From positions 744,001-808,000 of the forward strand of contig NZ_CP009630.1 in the NCBI RefSeq assembly GCF_000959445.1: a stretch of 64,000 nt of DNA, written 5' to 3'. Shown one piece after another: positions 26,677 to 37,771 of the stretch. The position numbers were made by a program, and so were the translations under genes. Positions within the stretch are counted from its first letter, which is position 1. Each line of letters starts with the position of its first letter. A model generated the notes under the pieces. That model saw only the letters and a list, made by a program, of their open reading frames with translations. It did no database searches and was not told the DNA's origin. The DNA comes from Burkholderia vietnamiensis LMG 10929. GTDB lineage: Bacteria; Pseudomonadota; Gammaproteobacteria; Burkholderiales; Burkholderiaceae.

Positions 26677-28344
26677 TCAAGCGGCCGGCAGTTGCGCAGC
26701 CGCGCGCGCCGACGCGACGAGCAGCAGCTTCATCGTCGCGCGGGTCGCGCCGACGAACAGCTTGCGGGCCGCGCGCGCATCGAGCGTGTCGAAGTCGACC
26801 TCGGTGAGGATCACGCAGGGCGCCGATTGCCCCTTGAACCGGTAGATCGAATCGAGGAGCACGTCGCCTTCGCGGTATTCAGGGTTGCCGAACAGGTCGT
26901 ACTTCCCCGTGAACCGTTTCAGCCGGTGCGGGCCGAGCTGGTCGAGCCGCGCCAGCACCGAGCTCTCGCGGCCGCGATACGACAGCACGGCGATGTCCTG
27001 CTTGCGAAAGCCGAGCGACAGCGCGTGCGTGATCGCGCGCTTGGTCGCGTCGATGCACGCGTCGGCGAGCGCGTCGTCGGCCGCGCCGGCTTCCCCGTAT
27101 GACGACACGGCCGGATCGGAACCGTCGAACGGGCTGCCGGAGCGCAGCTCGGCCGCGAGTGGCTCCACCCGGCCGACGACGTCGCGCACGAATTCGAGCA
27201 GGTCGCGCGGGCTGCGATAGTTGGTCAACGCCTTCAGCGTGACCCAGCCGGGCAACGCGACGGGCTCGCGCAGATACAGGTTCTGCAGCGGATCTTCCAG
27301 CCACCACCAGGCGCCGTTCGGCGCGAGCAGGCGCTCGAGGGCCGTCGCCCACGGCGCGTGGAAATCCTGACCTTCGTCGACGATCAGCACGTCGAAGCGC
27401 CAGCGCTCCGTCACCGGTGTTTCGGCGAAGCGCGCCTCGAGCCGCTCGAACGCGCCGGGCGCGTCGAAGTCGGGCGTATAGCCGCCGTCGCGCGCGACCC
27501 AGTCGCACAGCTGATGGTAGTTCGCGATCGTCGCGCCGGGCGGCGCGATGCGTGCGATGTAGTCGGCGAGCGGCCGGTTGAAGCACACGTAGAGCACGCG
27601 CTTGCCGGCCGCGAGCGCGTCGCGCATCGCCTGCACCGCGAGCTGGGTCTTGCCCGAACCGGCCGTGCCCGTCACGCGCAATCGGAACGGCGTGAACTCG
27701 AGCTGGCGCGCCCATGCGGCGAGCCCGCCCGACAGCCGCGTGACCAGCGTGCCGGCCTGGCCGACGAGCGCGCTGGTATCGGGCGTGAGCGCGAGCTCGT
27801 CCGCGAAGAAGTGATGCAGCTTCGCGGCGTTCGGCAACGGCGCGTCGTCGTCGGGGAGAATCTGCTGGATGACCTGCGCGAGCTGCGCCTTGCGCGAGGC
27901 ATCGACGATGCGGTCCGCCGGGACGCCGGCGATCGCCGTGTCGCGGATCGCGTAGTCGGGGCAGTACAGCAGCGCATCGACGCCGTAGACGCCCGCGCCG
28001 AGTGCGGCCGTCAGCCGCCGGTGCAGCGTTTCCTGCGTGCGCGCGAGCTGGATCGGGACGTTGCGCTCCTTCTGCAGGTAGACCTTGACGAGGCCCTTCG
28101 GCGTTTCGCGCAGGAAGCCTGCCTTCTGCTCGATCAGCAGCACGCGGCCCGCTGCGCTGACGACCACGAAGGCCGCTTCGCCGAACACCGAGAAGCCCTG
28201 GTCGGCGCGCGTCCAGTGGACGCCGTGATAGACGGTGTAGGTGTCCGGCAGCGCGTGTTCGAGCGCGGCGAGCGTCTCGCGCTCGCGTTCGGCCGCGCCG
28301 GTGGCGGCAAGGCTTTTCCAGTCGTCGGGAATCAGGCGGGCCAT
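26677..28344 (-). CDS. NERD-domain / UvrD-like superfamily 1 helicase (555 aa)
   Basis: The N-terminal ~190 residues resemble a nuclease-related domain (VLLIEQKAGF carries the acidic-Gln-Lys pattern). The helicase part follows: Walker A in GTAGSGKTQ (about residue 232), Walker B in LIVDEGQDFH, motif III-IV region LTNYRSPRDLL, and a C-terminal motif VILTEVDFD...FVGATRA. It should unwind or process nucleic acid using ATP. It is a single gene with no restriction or defence neighbours. Function in repair or defence is possible but unproven. Confidence 0.85.
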   Translation of the reverse strand: MARLIPDDWKSLAATGAAERERETLAALEHALPDTYTVYHGVHWTRADQGFSVFGEAAFVVVSAAGRVLLIEQKAGFLRETPKGLVKVYLQKERNVPIQLARTQETLHRRLTAALGAGVYGVDALLYCPDYAIRDTAIAGVPADRIVDASRKAQLAQVIQQILPDDDAPLPNAAKLHHFFADELALTPDTSALVGQAGTLVTRLSGGLAAWARQLEFTPFRLRVTGTAGSGKTQLAVQAMRDALAAGKRVLYVCFNRPLADYIARIAPPGATIANYHQLCDWVARDGGYTPDFDAPGAFERLEARFAETPVTERWRFDVLIVDEGQDFHAPWATALERLLAPNGAWWWLEDPLQNLYLREPVALPGWVTLKALTNYRSPRDLLEFVRDVVGRVEPLAAELRSGSPFDGSDPAVSSYGEAGAADDALADACIDATKRAITHALSLGFRKQDIAVLSYRGRESSVLARLDQLGPHRLKRFTGKYDLFGNPEYREGDVLLDSIYRFKGQSAPCVILTEVDFDTLDARAARKLFVGATRATMKLLLVASARAAAQLPAA

Positions 28345-28455
28345 GAAGTCGGGCGGCGGAGGCCGGTCGTGAACGGAATCCGGCCATTGTACTGACGAAC
28401 CCGTGCGCCACCGCCGAGCGGCCTGCGCCGGCTGCCCGTCAGCGCAGGCCGGCGC

Positions 28456-29310
28456 TCAACTGCGGGCCAGCCGCTTCGCGAGATCGGCGCTGAGAATCGC
28501 CATGCGCGCGGGCTTTTCGTAGCAGACGACGTCGAACGCGCGGATCACTTCGCTGATGTCCGCTTCGCTCGCGCGACCGGTCAGCAGGTCGCCGGTCAGC
28601 ACGAAGATCGGGGCGCCTGGATTGTCGGACGTGCGCACCGCCTTGATCGCGGTGGCGGCCGTGCCGTCGTCGAACCGCCATTCGGTGACGACCGCATCGA
28701 ACGCCTGGCCCTGCAGCGCGTCGACGAACGGCGCGAGGCCGTCGAACGCGGCGGTGGCGAAGCCTTGCCGTTCGAGATAGCGGCACAGTTCGGTCGCGCT
28801 GACGCGGTCGGGATCGATCACCGCGACGATCAGCTTGTCGCTTTCGGCGCGGCGCGGATATATCTCGATCTTGTGCACGTCGTACGCGTTTTGATACAGC
28901 ACGCCGGTGTGGCGCAGCACGCGCCAGCGGCCGTTCTGTTCGTAGGCGACGAATTCGGGGCGGGCGCCCGCTTCGAGCGGCGCGCCGATCCACGCGGTGC
29001 ATGGAATTTCGGCGACGCCCGCATAGAGCACGGCTTCCTGCGAACAGGCGCCGACCATGCCGGGGTCGAGCGTCTGCGCGCCGAACAGTTGGGCGGCGGG
29101 CTCGCCATAGGCTTCGGCGACTTTCTTGATCTGCGAGAGCGTCCAGGGGCTGCTGCCGCGCAGTTTGCGGTGACCCTGCGAAAAACTCAGGTCGAGGATG
29201 CGGCACAGCTCGGTGGTCTGCTGGCGCTTGCCGATGCCGTTGCGGGTCATCAACTCGCGCACGCGCTCGGCAACCGCGAGGGAATCCGTGGTGATTGCTT
29301 CAGTGGTCAT
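28456..29310 (-). CDS. HTH regulator with C-terminal pseudo-receiver domain (284 aa)
   Basis: An N-terminal helix-turn-helix of the BetR/Cro-like type (residues ~1-70) is followed by a middle domain and a C-terminal receiver-like fold starting LIVAVIDPDRVSATELC. In the receiver the phospho-acceptor position, after FDAVVT, is Glu rather than Asp (VVTEWRF), so it is probably not phosphorylated, or is locked in an active-like state. The conserved Thr and Lys positions are retained (FVLTGD, CYEKPA). ATG 29310 is used; a longer upstream frame lacks similarity. The target genes are unknown. Confidence 0.75.
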   Translation of the reverse strand: MTTEAITTDSLAVAERVRELMTRNGIGKRQQTTELCRILDLSFSQGHRKLRGSSPWTLSQIKKVAEAYGEPAAQLFGAQTLDPGMVGACSQEAVLYAGVAEIPCTAWIGAPLEAGARPEFVAYEQNGRWRVLRHTGVLYQNAYDVHKIEIYPRRAESDKLIVAVIDPDRVSATELCRYLERQGFATAAFDGLAPFVDALQGQAFDAVVTEWRFDDGTAATAIKAVRTSDNPGAPIFVLTGDLLTGRASEADISEVIRAFDVVCYEKPARMAILSADLAKRLARS

Positions 29311-29695
29311 GCTACGGGAACGGATCGTGACGTTCAGAACGACGCCTTGCGGCAGTCTCGGCGGACAGTCTTGAGGACGTCCAGGGGCGAGCCGACCGGC
29401 CACGCGCGGAAACGATAACTTTACCGCAAAACTGCGGCCATTCCGTGGCCGAAAAGATGGGTTTCTGTGAAAGGTGTGTCACGACGTTACGCGATGCGCA
29501 CCGCTTCGGGGCATGCATAACGGTCGGCGCCGGGCCCGGGTGCGCCGCGTCGGCCTCGGCGCGCAGCCGCGCAGCATGCGGCCCTTTTTCGATGAAATCC
29601 TCTAGCGCAACCGATGAAGTTACAGTTGCCGGGCGCTGCCTGCACGAGCCGCACGCCATGCTACGATTTCGCTCGTCTCAAAACAGATCGAAGCG
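29311..29695. other. Divergent promoter region without a gene
   Basis: This 385-bp stretch separates the minus-strand HTH regulator from the plus-strand 69-aa protein and must hold both promoters. No clear palindrome, RNA gene or coding sequence was recognised. Confidence 0.4.
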
Positions 29696-29905
29696 ATGCA
29701 GAAAAAGTTTGTGATGCGCGGGTATGAGATGAACTGCGAGCCGCGCGTGACCGAGAACGGCAAATATGCTGCGCAAGTCGAGGTGACGAAGCTGGGTTTC
29801 AGCCGCGAGGCCGCATTCCGCAAGCTGGGCGAATTCGACACCGAAGCGGAAGCCGTCGCGTACGCGAAGAAATTCTCGGAAGAATGGTTGAGCCGCTACG
29901 CATAG
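29696..29905 (+). CDS. Small conserved-looking hypothetical protein (69 aa)
   Basis: This is a short soluble protein rich in charged and aromatic residues (GYEMNCEPRVTENGKYAAQVEV then LGEFDTEAEAVAYAKKFSEEW is read as two strands and a helix). The balanced composition, unlike the Arg/Ala-rich shadows, supports real coding. The AAVAYAKKF-type helix with preceding beta strands resembles small DUF proteins of Burkholderia, but no function is known. A GAAG motif lies just before the ATG. Confidence 0.7.
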   Translation: MQKKFVMRGYEMNCEPRVTENGKYAAQVEVTKLGFSREAAFRKLGEFDTEAEAVAYAKKFSEEWLSRYA

Positions 29906-30114
29906 CGCGCCGACGGGTTGCGGAACCCTCGAGCAGTACGCTCTCCTGACAGCCGAACTCGTTCAACGAAGCCAGCCATGCCAGGCGTGCCACGTGCGAT
30001 CGCTTTGATTCATTCCATATGGTTGCGAATGGCGACGTAAATTTGTAGATTGATCGGATGAATCGCCGGTATCGGCCGATGATTGGTAGAACGACACGCA
30101 ACGGGAGACCGTCA

Positions 30115-30396
30115 ATGTCAGCCTTGTGCATGCAGACCATCGTTCACGGCAGGACCGTCCAGGTCGTGCTCTCACCCGAGCGGCGAACCGCCAGGATCCA
30201 CATCGTCGACGACGAATCGGGCAGCTATCCCCCGCGCACGATCAGCATCGAACAGTATTTGAGCGCCGGGATGACCGACGAGCAGATCGCGCGGCATGTT
30301 CTCGAAGTCGTCACGATGTCGGTCGAGCAACTCGCCAGATTGCAGCCGTTCGACCGCGCGAGCGGAAACCGCAACCGCACGCGCCATAGCCACTGA
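30115..30396 (+). CDS. Hypothetical protein (93 aa)
   Basis: The start at 30115 follows GGGAG at good spacing; an upstream in-frame ATG at 30058 lacks one. The protein has a beta-rich first half (TIVHGRTVQVVLSPERRTARIHIVDDE) and an acidic, helical second half (MTDEQIARHVLEVVTMSVEQLA). Composition is normal for coding sequence. No known motif was recognised and no function is assigned. Confidence 0.65.
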   Translation: MSALCMQTIVHGRTVQVVLSPERRTARIHIVDDESGSYPPRTISIEQYLSAGMTDEQIARHVLEVVTMSVEQLARLQPFDRASGNRNRTRHSH

Positions 30397-30500
30397 TTCG
30401 GGTCGCGCCCGACTGCCGGCGTTTGCCGCCGGAGACTCCTTCCACGATTCACGCGCATCGCCGTATGCGGCACCGCATACGGCGAGCATTGCCGCGACTA

Positions 30501-30830
30501 TCAGGTCTGTGTCTGCGGCTGCGCGCTGCCGGCATCGGCGGCCGCCGCGCCGAACCATTGACCGCACTGCGCGTATGGCTCGTCGCGGTCGTGCGCGAGC
30601 GCGGGCGGACGACCGCTCGTGCGGCGGCGGCGGGCGCCACTCGCGCCGAACGCGTCGAGCATCGCGAGCCCGCGCGGCGTCAGATGCGCGCGCCGATCGC
30701 CGTCGGCGCGGTGTTCCAGCATGATCAATTGGCGTGCGAGCAGCGTGTCGATTTCGGCACGGCCGCTGTCCAGCTGATCCGGCGCATGACGGATCAGCAT
30801 CAAGGTCGCGAATTCGTGTGGACTCAGCAT
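30501..30830 (-). CDS. Small winged-helix-like hypothetical protein (109 aa)
   Basis: The first ~65 residues read as a winged-helix pattern (LSPHEFATLMLIRHAPDQ, then DTLLARQLIMLEHRADGDRRAHLTPRGLAML), similar to the DNA-binding half of MarR-like proteins. The rest is Arg/Ala-rich and probably disordered. AGAGACGAAC precedes ATG 30830. It may be a small regulator of the divergent neighbour at 31031, but this is inference only. Confidence 0.55.
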   Translation of the reverse strand: MLSPHEFATLMLIRHAPDQLDSGRAEIDTLLARQLIMLEHRADGDRRAHLTPRGLAMLDAFGASGARRRRTSGRPPALAHDRDEPYAQCGQWFGAAAADAGSAQPQTQT

Positions 30831-31030
30831 GTTCGTCTCTCATGTCAAAGCATCGCCTGGCGGCAACCCGATGCGCGACGAACCGGTGCGCTACCATGCC
30901 GTTGCCTGCCTGGCCGATAACCCATCGAAGCACGCAGCGCGAGAACCGCGACTGCGTCGAGCGACACCTAAAATAGGTCACGCGTTGCGAATTTCAAGGG
31001 GCGTCCGCTTTCGAAAGAATGGGACGTTTC

Positions 31031-31609
31031 ATGGACCTTTTCGACATCGTGAACCAGCAGATCGACGCCGTTCGACTGCCGCTCTATGCCGTGACCGTGA
31101 CCGCCGCCGCACGTGCCGACACGCCGTTGATCGCGATCCTGCACTGGCATGGCTTGCTGCGCGAAACGCCGCTCGCGCTGCCCGGCATCGACGTGCCGCC
31201 GCGCCCGGTGCCCGGCAGCGCGATCCAGTTCGAGCGCCCGGGGCCGGCGCTCGAATCCGTCGAGGCGATGCTGCTCGATGCGGCATGGCGGTTGGGCGCA
31301 TGGGAGCTCGAGCGCGTCGAGCGGCGCGCGTGCAATACGCTCGGCGCGTCGGCCGGCGAAGCGCTCGCGTGTCGCCAGGCGTTCGGCGACTACGGCGATT
31401 ACGGTGCCGGCGCGTGCGTCGAGCATCATCTGGTCGACGGCGCGCCGGAGCGCGACGCGCTGATGCAAGTGGCCGCGCGCAAAGGCTACGCACGCTGGAT
31501 GTTCCGTCCGGTCAAGGGCGGCCTCTGGCGCACGCTCGACGAACCCGACGACACACTCGATGCGGACGGCGGCCGACAGCCGCCGTGCCCGATCTTGCCG
31601 CGGCCATAG
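31031..31609 (+). CDS. Hypothetical protein (192 aa)
   Basis: This is a soluble protein with ordinary composition and no membrane segment. It contains LIAILHWHGLLRETPLALPG and a Cys-rich middle (ACNTLGASAGEALACRQAFGDYGDYGAGACVEHH). I do not recognise a family. ATG 31031 has GGGAC upstream; an in-frame ATG at 31019 is possible. It is divergent from the winged-helix-like gene. Confidence 0.6.
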   Translation: MDLFDIVNQQIDAVRLPLYAVTVTAAARADTPLIAILHWHGLLRETPLALPGIDVPPRPVPGSAIQFERPGPALESVEAMLLDAAWRLGAWELERVERRACNTLGASAGEALACRQAFGDYGDYGAGACVEHHLVDGAPERDALMQVAARKGYARWMFRPVKGGLWRTLDEPDDTLDADGGRQPPCPILPRP

Positions 31610-31715
31610 CGGCCGTCGCTGCAGCGCGCGGCGCCTGTTCGCTACCGGCTGGGCGAGGTGCGCCGCATCCTGATCCGTTGAAACATTTTGTTACAAACGC
31701 ATCGTGCGCGCGGGT

Positions 31716-31742
31716 CTTGAAGCGCGTTCGCTCGCCACTATT
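31716..31742 (+). promoter_or_regulatory. Candidate sigma-32 heat-shock promoter for groESL
   Basis: CTTGAA at 31716-31721 is separated by 13 bp from CCACTATT, matching the CTTGAA-N13..17-CCCCATnT pattern of heat-shock promoters. It is 105 bp before the groES start. No CIRCE inverted repeat (TTAGCACTC-N9-GAGTGCTAA) was seen. Confidence 0.6.
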
Positions 31743-31824
31743 TCGCTTTTCGCCGATCGACGGCACGGCAGCGCATCGCGGCTTTCGCCGGTGGCTGCGC
31801 TGCCGGATTCCCTTATTCAGGTGA

Positions 31825-33867
<2,043 letters not shown>

Positions 33868-33910
33868 ACGCGCCGACACTGGCGCCGCCGCTGGCCGGCG
33901 CGGCACGGTT

Positions 33911-33945
33911 CGGTGCGCGCGATAGGCGCGCGCACCGTCTTTTTC
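33911..33945 (+). terminator. Intrinsic terminator after groEL
   Basis: A 10-bp stem (CGGTGCGCGC with its complement) and a 7-base loop are followed by TCTTTTTC. It lies 44 bp after the groEL stop and ends the groESL transcript. Confidence 0.85.
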
Positions 33946-33963
33946 ATGTTGCAGAGACCGATC

Positions 33964-34242
33964 ATGAAACTTCAGCTGTCGATCGATTCGAAGCCGCTGC
34001 ACATCGAGATCGACGATGTCGTCGCGGGGCTGCTGGCCGCGCGGCTCGGGCTGCCGCCGGACGGCGACCACCGCGATGCGGTGGCCCGCTACCTCGGCGA
34101 CGCGGCCGGCCCATGGACCCTCGACGACGCACACATGCGCAAGCGCGTGATGCGTCGCCTGATTCTCGACGTCGCGGATCCGACGCTCGTCATTCAGTAC
34201 CTGATGGCCGACCAGTCCGAGCCCGGCGCAACGGGTGCGTGA
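33964..34242 (+). CDS. Hypothetical protein (92 aa)
   Basis: This small soluble protein begins with a beta-strand pattern (KLQLSIDSKPLHIEIDD) and continues as helices (VVAGLLAARLGL, RKRVMRRLILDVA). Composition is normal for coding sequence. AGAGA lies upstream of ATG 33964. It follows the groEL terminator, so it has its own promoter or depends on readthrough. No family was recognised. Confidence 0.6.
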   Translation: MKLQLSIDSKPLHIEIDDVVAGLLAARLGLPPDGDHRDAVARYLGDAAGPWTLDDAHMRKRVMRRLILDVADPTLVIQYLMADQSEPGATGA

Positions 34243-34260
34243 TCGCGACGCTCGGCGCCG

Positions 34261-34779
34261 TCAGCGTTTCGCGGGCGCGTCGGTCTCATCGCGGGCGAGA
34301 TAGGTGCGCACGACGCCCGCCATGTTGTGTTCGAGCCACGCGGCCATCGCCTGCTCCTCGGGCAGGATCCGCTCGCAGATCGTCATCGTCTCGCGGTCGC
34401 CGACGAAGCGCGCCGCTTCGATCAGGTTGCGATACGCGGCGATTTCGAAATGCTCGAAGGTGTAGCTCGCCATGCCGCCCTTGACGATCTCGTCGGAGGC
34501 GAACATGCCCGCGAGGCCCTGCACCCACGCCATCGTCTTGGCGCCGACGTCCTTCATCGTCGACACCGATCCGCCGCGCCGTTCGATGCAGCCGCGTATC
34601 AGGCGTGCCTGCTCGCGCGTTTCTTCGATGTGTTGCTCGATGCGCCGCTTCAGATCCGGATAGTGGTCGATCCGACCGGCCATCGACGTGAGCATCGTCT
34701 CAGCCTGTTCTTCCATCGCGTGCGCGTCGCGCAGCCAGTCCATCAGGTTTTCCTCTGCTGCGGTCGTGTCCGTGGTCAT
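34261..34779 (-). CDS. DUF892 / YciE-YciF-type ferritin-like stress protein (172 aa)
   Basis: This all-helical protein belongs to the DUF892 family, whose members are ferritin-like and stress-induced. Repeated acidic/His helices are visible (LRDAHAMEEQAETML, RRIEQHIEETREQARLI, YTFEHFEIAAYRNLIEAA). GGAGAGAACGCA precedes ATG 34779. It lies 68 bp downstream of the Mn-catalase gene on the same strand, and the pair recurs in oxidative or general stress regions. The precise biochemical role is unknown. Confidence 0.88.
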   Translation of the reverse strand: MTTDTTAAEENLMDWLRDAHAMEEQAETMLTSMAGRIDHYPDLKRRIEQHIEETREQARLIRGCIERRGGSVSTMKDVGAKTMAWVQGLAGMFASDEIVKGGMASYTFEHFEIAAYRNLIEAARFVGDRETMTICERILPEEQAMAAWLEHNMAGVVRTYLARDETDAPAKR

Positions 34780-34847
34780 TGCGTTCTCTCCGTTCGATTG
34801 GGTGAAGCGGCGTTCCGCTCGCAAGCGCACGTCCGTCGCGTGATGGT

Positions 34848-35753
34848 TCATGCGTCATCGGGTTCGTCGGCCGCGCCCGGCTGCGGCGTCGGTGCGCCAG
34901 AGCCGAGCTCCGCGCCGGTCAGCGGATCGCTGTTGCGGTCCGATGCCAGCCGTTGCGACATCGCGTCGATCGCGTCTGCCTGCTCCGGTTCCAGCATGCC
35001 CTCCGCAATGCCGGTGCCGCCGTCGACCGCAGGCTCGCCGGGACGAATCTCCAGGCCGGCGCCGTGATTCCACGGGCCGACCAGCGCGGCAGCGTCCGGC
35101 TGCATGCGGAAGTACACGCGGTCGTAGGGCTCGACCGGCGGCAGCTTGCCCGGCGGGAAGTTCGCGGTGATCGCGTACAGCGCCTTCTCGAACGACTTCT
35201 GATGCGATACCTCGCGCGTCATCAGGAAGCCGAGCGCGTCGCGGATGCCGGGATCGTCGGTCACGTTGATGAGCCGCTCGTAGATGATTTTCGCGCGCGC
35301 TTCGGCCGCGATGTTCGAGCGCAGGTCGGCGGTCGGCTCGCCGATCGTGTCGATGTACGCGGCCGTCCACGGCACGCCGCCCGAATTGGTGAGCGGCGTG
35401 CCGGCGCCGTACAGCAGCTGCGTCACGTGGCTGTCGTTGCCCGCGCCGTGCAGCTTGCGGTACAGCTCGGCCTGCTCGTCGACGGCCTCGGCGAGTTCGC
35501 CCTTCGCGCCGCGATTGAGCATCGCGACCAGCGAGCCGATCACTTCGAGGTGGCTCAGCTCCTCGGTGGCGATGTCGAACAGCATGTCCTTGCGGCCCGG
35601 ATCCTCCTCGGTGACCGCCTGCGTGAAATAGCGCATCGCGGCGGCGAGTTCGCCCTGCGGGCCGCCGAACTGTTCGAGCAGCAGGTTCGCGAGCCCCGGA
35701 TTGGGCGCATCGACGCGCACCGTGTACTGAAGCCGTGTGTTGTGAATGAACAT
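34848..35753 (-). CDS. Manganese catalase (301 aa)
   Basis: This non-heme di-Mn enzyme converts hydrogen peroxide to water and oxygen. The four-helix-bundle metal ligands are visible: Glu in LAAAMRYFTQ region, E and H in IATEELSHLEV (about residues 68-78), and further E/H in AAEARAKIIYERL and TREVSHQKSFEKAL. FRMQPD and DRVYF near residue 225 are typical. GGAGACTTC precedes ATG 35753. It is probably co-transcribed with DUF892. Confidence 0.92.
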   Translation of the reverse strand: MFIHNTRLQYTVRVDAPNPGLANLLLEQFGGPQGELAAAMRYFTQAVTEEDPGRKDMLFDIATEELSHLEVIGSLVAMLNRGAKGELAEAVDEQAELYRKLHGAGNDSHVTQLLYGAGTPLTNSGGVPWTAAYIDTIGEPTADLRSNIAAEARAKIIYERLINVTDDPGIRDALGFLMTREVSHQKSFEKALYAITANFPPGKLPPVEPYDRVYFRMQPDAAALVGPWNHGAGLEIRPGEPAVDGGTGIAEGMLEPEQADAIDAMSQRLASDRNSDPLTGAELGSGAPTPQPGAADEPDDA

Positions 35754-36271
35754 GAAGTCTCCATGAAGTGGGTTGCGCGTGAAGATCCGCGATGGCCGTA
35801 CAGCAGGAAGCGATCCCGCAGTCGATCGAGCGGCCGGTTCGTCGCTCGAGCGGTTGCCGCGCAGAGCGTCTGCGCTCGCTGCGCGACGAGCGGCGTGTTC
35901 GCGAACGTAGGTGCGGTTCAACGGAGCCTGAGCGGCGCGTGACGCCGCGCGAACGCGTCGTAGTGATGCGCGTAGCGATCGGACGATGACGGTGCGGTTC
36001 GGCGCAATGACCTGTGCGGGCCGGCAAACGCTTGTGCCGCTACGGCAAAGTTCGTGGCCGTTTGAGGCGCTTTCGCGATGCGGGGAAGACGAGACGCGAG
36101 CGGCGCTTTCGCGATGCGTGCAAGCGTCGGCGGATTTTTCAAGCGCTTGTCATTTCGCTTACGCGCGGCAGAAGCAGCTTTATTGGAAGAGTCGATGCGG
36201 GGTTGCGTGTGGCCGGGCACGGCAGCCGGCCGGTGGGAAGGCAAGCCCGCGGTTTTCGCAGGCTTGCGTGC
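35754..36271. other. Intergenic region with a 17-bp direct repeat
   Basis: This gap holds the promoter of the Mn-catalase operon. GGCGCTTTCGCGATGCG occurs twice, at 36066 and 36102, exactly 36 bp apart. No gene is supported: the reading frames here have shadow-like translations. Confidence 0.5.
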
Positions 36272-36556
36272 TTATCGCGCCTTCAGCATTTCGTCGGCGA
36301 GCCGATAGGCGGTAACGGCGCGCTTCGATTCATAGTCGGCGATGGACGACACGTTGCGACCGGCATCGCGCGACAACAGTCCTTGCAGTGCCGCGGCTGC
36401 GAAAAAATCGCGCAGATCGGGCATCGGCTGCTGCTCCGGTTGCGGCGCAGGCACGTCGATCGGCGGCGCGGGCTTCCAGAAGGTGGGCGAAGGCTCGGCG
36501 GCTTTCGCTACGGAAGCGGGTTTTCTGATGCTCACATCCTGGGACGGCGGCGTCAT
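36272..36556 (-). CDS. Small Pro-rich hypothetical protein (94 aa)
   Basis: AAGGGGAAGAA gives a strong ribosome site for ATG 36556. The first half is Pro/Ala-rich and probably disordered (FWKPAPPIDVPAPQPEQQP); the second half is helical and ends ESKRAVTAYRLADEMLKAR, a pattern I associate with small phage- or island-type proteins. No function is assigned. Confidence 0.65.
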   Translation of the reverse strand: MTPPSQDVSIRKPASVAKAAEPSPTFWKPAPPIDVPAPQPEQQPMPDLRDFFAAAALQGLLSRDAGRNVSSIADYESKRAVTAYRLADEMLKAR

Positions 36557-36929
36557 TTCTTCCCCTTCGATCGGATATCAGTTCGCGAAACAACGTAAGT
36601 CCTCGTTTTGCTCGGAGAGCGGCGTATTTTTTGTGTTTTGAAGAAGTACTAACCGATGGATCGACGCGAATATTCGCCGGTTATGCCGATCTCGTCAAAG
36701 AAAATAAATGAGTGCCGGCAGGCGGTGTGGCGCAGCACGTTTCGTTCCCGGCCGCGGCAAGGACGACATACGGTGCGCCGCGCGTGATTGATGGTATGGC
36801 CGTGCGAGTGACGTCGCTGTGACACGTGCAACGTGCGATGGCGAACAGACGTGTGCGCGATTTTCGTGGTGATGTAGCGGCCGCGAGCGGATGCATCACC
36901 GTACGAACTCGCGCTACGGGACGAACGCG
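36557..36929. other. Intergenic region, nothing recognised
   Basis: This 373-bp stretch is locally more AT-rich than its surroundings. Short frames are present but none has a ribosome site and plausible composition together. No repeat or RNA gene was recognised. Confidence 0.4.
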
Positions 36930-37583
36930 TCAGGACGGCAAGTACGTGAACGGCTCGCCGTCTTCGCGCTCGACGGACAGCAGCCGCCTGAGCTGATCGA
37001 GCGCGAACAATTGCTTGCCGTCGGCGGCGGCTTCGTCGATCGCGTCGTCGACCAGTTTGCGCGCACGCGCGAGTATCACCACGCGCTGTCGCGCAATCTC
37101 GAGCACCATGCGTCGTTCGAGGCTGTAGTGGCTCGATTGCCGGTCGCTCGAGTGACGCCAGCGTTCGCGCAGTTCGGCCCACGTGACGCGCTCGAACGCC
37201 GGCACCGTGCGTACGCGTGCGCCGGCTTGCGCCGGCCCCGGTTGCGCGCGCAATGCGCAGCGCAGCGCTTCGCGAGCGCGCCATTCGTCCGAAAACGGCG
37301 CATAGACGTCGCGCGAGCGGCCGATCGGATTGGCGCGTTCGATTTCCTTTTCGAGCAGGTAGGTCAGCCGCCGCAGCGCGGAGCCGTGCGTGAGCATGTC
37401 GGGATCGAGCACGCGAATCCGGCGCGATGCGTCGGCGACGTGCGCCTTCAGTTCCCACAGCGTCAGACGCAGATGCTGGACTTCCAGTATCAGGCGCTGC
37501 ACGTCCGCATAGGTGCACTTCGTCCACCATTCGGTGAGGTCGTTCAGCTTCGGAGGATCGAATGGGGGGAGGATCATTGCCAC
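36930..37583 (-). CDS. SOS-box-associated hypothetical protein (217 aa)
   Basis: This is a highly charged, helix-rich protein, likely with coiled-coil parts (TYADVQRLILEVQHLRLTLWEL; ALRRLTYLLEKEIERA). I do not recognise a domain. It starts at GTG 37583 or ATG 37577, without a clear Shine-Dalgarno. A perfect LexA-type box (CTGT-N8-ACAG) lies only 11 bp upstream of the GTG, so the gene is probably induced by DNA damage. It is monocistronic and divergent from an FAD oxidoreductase. Confidence 0.7.
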   Translation of the reverse strand: MAMILPPFDPPKLNDLTEWWTKCTYADVQRLILEVQHLRLTLWELKAHVADASRRIRVLDPDMLTHGSALRRLTYLLEKEIERANPIGRSRDVYAPFSDEWRAREALRCALRAQPGPAQAGARVRTVPAFERVTWAELRERWRHSSDRQSSHYSLERRMVLEIARQRVVILARARKLVDDAIDEAAADGKQLFALDQLRRLLSVEREDGEPFTYLPS

Positions 37584-37593
37584 TGCACAAACA

Positions 37594-37609
37594 CTGTATG
37601 GATATACAG
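37594..37609 (-). promoter_or_regulatory. LexA (SOS) box CTGTATGGATATACAG
   Basis: The 16-bp site has perfect CTGT and ACAG ends with the canonical 8-bp AT-rich spacer and is part of a larger ACTGTAT-N4-ATACAGT palindrome. It sits immediately upstream of the minus-strand hypothetical gene, where LexA would block transcription. Confidence 0.8.
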
Positions 37610-37771
37610 TTTAGCGCGCGGTAACATAGCGCCGTCAAGACGAAAAAATGGGGACGGCCGCTCGCGTGCCTTGCCGTGCGTTCGCGCACGATCCGACCTT
37701 CGACAGCCCGATTCGGCGGCGACCATCGCGAATGGCGATGCGCGGCCGGACACCTCACGCCACCGAGAACG

